Source: Humisphaera sp. (GTDB lineage: Bacteria; Planctomycetota; Phycisphaerae; Tepidisphaerales; Tepidisphaeraceae). From it: a DNA stretch of 5,876 bases. The stretch spans positions 1 through 5,876 of the forward strand of contig JANXVV010000173.1 of assembly GCA_025351525.1 (NCBI GenBank), written 5' to 3'. Below the pieces are notes generated by a model. That model searched no databases and had not been told where the DNA came from. It saw only the letters and a program-made list of their open reading frames with translations. Positions 4,409 through 5,876 of the stretch are shown piece after piece (position 1 is the first letter of the stretch; each line of letters starts with the position of its first letter). The translations under genes were made by a program, and so were the position numbers.

Positions 4409-4414
4409 GGCACG
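4392..4414 (-). terminator. cimA intrinsic terminator
   Basis: On the minus strand CGTGCC (4414-4409) pairs with GGCACG (4405-4400) around a GAA triloop. CG and six Ts (4397-4392) follow. It lies about 30 nt after the cimA stop. Confidence 0.7.
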
Positions 4415-4444
4415 GCCGCTAAAAAACTCGCCTTCCCACCGATT

Positions 4445-5876
4445 TCATTTCCCTGCCTCTTCCACATGAAGCAGGTGATACTCATACGCATCCACCAGCG
4501 CCTGCCAACTGGCGTCGATGATGTTGCTGCTCACGCCGATGGTGCCGAACAACTCATGGCCGCCCTCCGTTCGATCGCGACGGCTTTCGATGACCACTCG
4601 CACCTTCGCCGCGGTCTCATCCTTCGAGTTGATCACCCGCACCTTGTAATCCACCAGATGCACCTGCGCGATCGCCGGGTAATGCGGCAACAGCGCTTTG
4701 CGAAGCGCGAAATCCAGCGCGTTCACCGGCCCATCACCTTCGGAAACCGTATGCTCGATCCTGTCATTGACGCGAACCTTTACCGTCGCCTCGGCAACCC
4801 CGTCCGAACCGTTATTTCGCAGTGACATCACCCGATAGTGATCGAGCTGAAAAAACTGCCTGTATCGCGAGATTTCCTTCCGCAGCAACAGTTCAAAACT
4901 CGCCTCGGCGACCTCGAACTGATAGCCGACGCTCTCCAGATCCTGCACCTTCAGCAGCACCCGACGCAGCATTTCCCTGTCGTTTTCCAAATTGAATTTT
5001 TTGCCGGCCTTCGTGGCGATGTTGCTCACGCCGGACAGTTCGCTGATGAGGATCTTCCGCGTGTTGCCGACCGATTCGGGGGACACATGCTCGTAGGTGT
5101 TCGCATCTTTTTGGATCGCGTGAACGTGCATGCCGCCCTTGTGGGCAAACGCGCTCGTGCCGACATAAGGCTGCCCCGAAACGAGATTGTAGTTGGCCGT
5201 CTCATACACATATCGGCTCACTTCCGTCAGGCTGCGCAGGGTGTCGGGACGAAGGCAATCGAGCTGATATTTCAACTGTAGATTGGCGATCAGGGTGATC
5301 AGATCCATGTTGCCGCATCGCTCACCGACACCGTTGATCGTGCCCTGCGCATGCCCGGCCCCGGCCCGGATCGCCGCGAGCGCATTCGCGACCGCAAGCC
5401 CCGCGTCATTGTGCGTGTGGATGCCGACCATCACACCGGTCTGCTTTTTCACCGCGATCACCGCATCGGCAATCAGTTCAGGCATCGACCCGCCGTTGGT
5501 ATCGCAGAGCGCCAACACCGAAGCCCCGGCCTCCTGCGCCGCCAGCAATGTGCGGATCGCGTAGTCGGGGTTGGCCTTATATGCATCGAAGAAATGCTCG
5601 GCATCGTAGACGACCTGCCGACCGGCCTGCCGCATCAACTTCACCGTGTCGGCGATCATCGCCACGTTTTCCTCAAGCGATACCGCCAGCACTTTCGTCA
5701 CATGATATTCACTGCTTTTACCGACGATCGTCACTACCGGTGTCTCGGCGGCCAACAGCGCTTTCATGCCCGGATCCTCTTCCGCGCTCATCCCGCGCCG
5801 CCGAGTCATCCCAAAGGCGGCCACCTTTGCGTTCCTCAACTTCAGTTCCCGCACGTCGCGAAAAAACTGCTCGTCT
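4445..5876 (-). CDS. cimA: (R)-citramalate synthase, lacking the N-terminus (cut by window edge)
   Basis: CimA condenses acetyl-CoA with pyruvate to (R)-citramalate, opening a threonine-independent route to 2-oxobutyrate and isoleucine. The last 476 codons are visible. The frame stays open to the right edge, reading DEQFFRDVREL before LRNAKVAAFGMTRRR, a typical internal CimA segment, so the GTG at 5854 is not the start. Roughly 50-60 residues with the DTTLRDG motif are missing. Visible motifs, counted from that GTG codon, are LCDTNGG (116-122), metal-binding HTHND (146-150), GVGERCGN (175-182), AFAHKGGMHVHA (235-246) and a C-terminal LeuA-like dimerisation and regulatory domain (about 340-469) containing EGDGPVNALDFAL. 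These are the hallmarks of the longer CimA group rather than LeuA or homocitrate synthase. It converges on leuA across 177 nt, and each gene has its own terminator. Confidence 0.95.
   Translation of the reverse strand, partial: DEQFFRDVRELKLRNAKVAAFGMTRRRGMSAEEDPGMKALLAAETPVVTIVGKSSEYHVTKVLAVSLEENVAMIADTVKLMRQAGRQVVYDAEHFFDAYKANPDYAIRTLLAAQEAGASVLALCDTNGGSMPELIADAVIAVKKQTGVMVGIHTHNDAGLAVANALAAIRAGAGHAQGTINGVGERCGNMDLITLIANLQLKYQLDCLRPDTLRSLTEVSRYVYETANYNLVSGQPYVGTSAFAHKGGMHVHAIQKDANTYEHVSPESVGNTRKILISELSGVSNIATKAGKKFNLENDREMLRRVLLKVQDLESVGYQFEVAEASFELLLRKEISRYRQFFQLDHYRVMSLRNNGSDGVAEATVKVRVNDRIEHTVSEGDGPVNALDFALRKALLPHYPAIAQVHLVDYKVRVINSKDETAAKVRVVIESRRDRTEGGHELFGTIGVSSNIIDASWQALVDAYEYHLLHVEEAGK

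Noticed and set aside
5852..5854. GTG as cimA start codon
   Set aside because: The frame stays open to the window edge and encodes conserved CimA sequence before this codon, so the true start is outside the window.

Overview
The window is a GC-rich bacterial chromosomal segment holding five biosynthetic genes and no identifiable transposase, integrase, phage gene, CRISPR array, rRNA or tRNA. Strand usage from left to right is: 3-dehydroquinate dehydratase (aroD, minus, cut by the left edge), dihydrodipicolinate synthase (dapA, minus), pyridoxine 5'-phosphate synthase (pdxJ, minus), 2-isopropylmalate synthase (leuA, plus) and citramalate synthase (cimA, minus, cut by the right edge). I suspect a planctomycete or related PVC-group bacterium. 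The reasons are the loose, non-operonic spacing, gaps rich in GC-palindromic repeats of a kind I associate with those genomes, and an aroD N-terminus resembling the plant/PVC bifunctional enzyme. This is inference; no marker gene in the window settles it.

Region by region: aroD and dapA lie 79 nt apart with a 38-nt hairpin between them. The 270-nt gap between dapA and pdxJ has no gene and is filled by two nested pairs of inverted hairpin repeats; the outer pair covers the pdxJ stop codon and lies just upstream of the dapA ribosome binding site. pdxJ and leuA are divergent across 396 nt. That gap holds a pdxJ promoter placed so close to the start codon that the mRNA should be nearly leaderless, an 84-nt imperfect palindrome that neither promoter should transcribe, a leuA-side promoter, a possible 28-codon leader ORF, and a strong intrinsic terminator lying before leuA rather than after any gene. 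Upstream sequence can pair with the terminator's left arm, so the arrangement looks like a transcription attenuator. leuA and cimA converge over 177 nt, each with its own intrinsic terminator.

The genes serve amino-acid and cofactor synthesis: chorismate (AroD), lysine and diaminopimelate (DapA), pyridoxal phosphate (PdxJ), leucine (LeuA) and isoleucine by the pyruvate/citramalate route (CimA). LeuA and CimA are homologous acetyl-CoA-dependent condensing enzymes that open parallel branches. The least ordinary parts are the putative leuA attenuator, the leaderless pdxJ arrangement, the paired REP-like hairpins sharing a TTAGC head, and an A-AAA-AAG slippery site plus stem-loop just before the LeuA regulatory domain.
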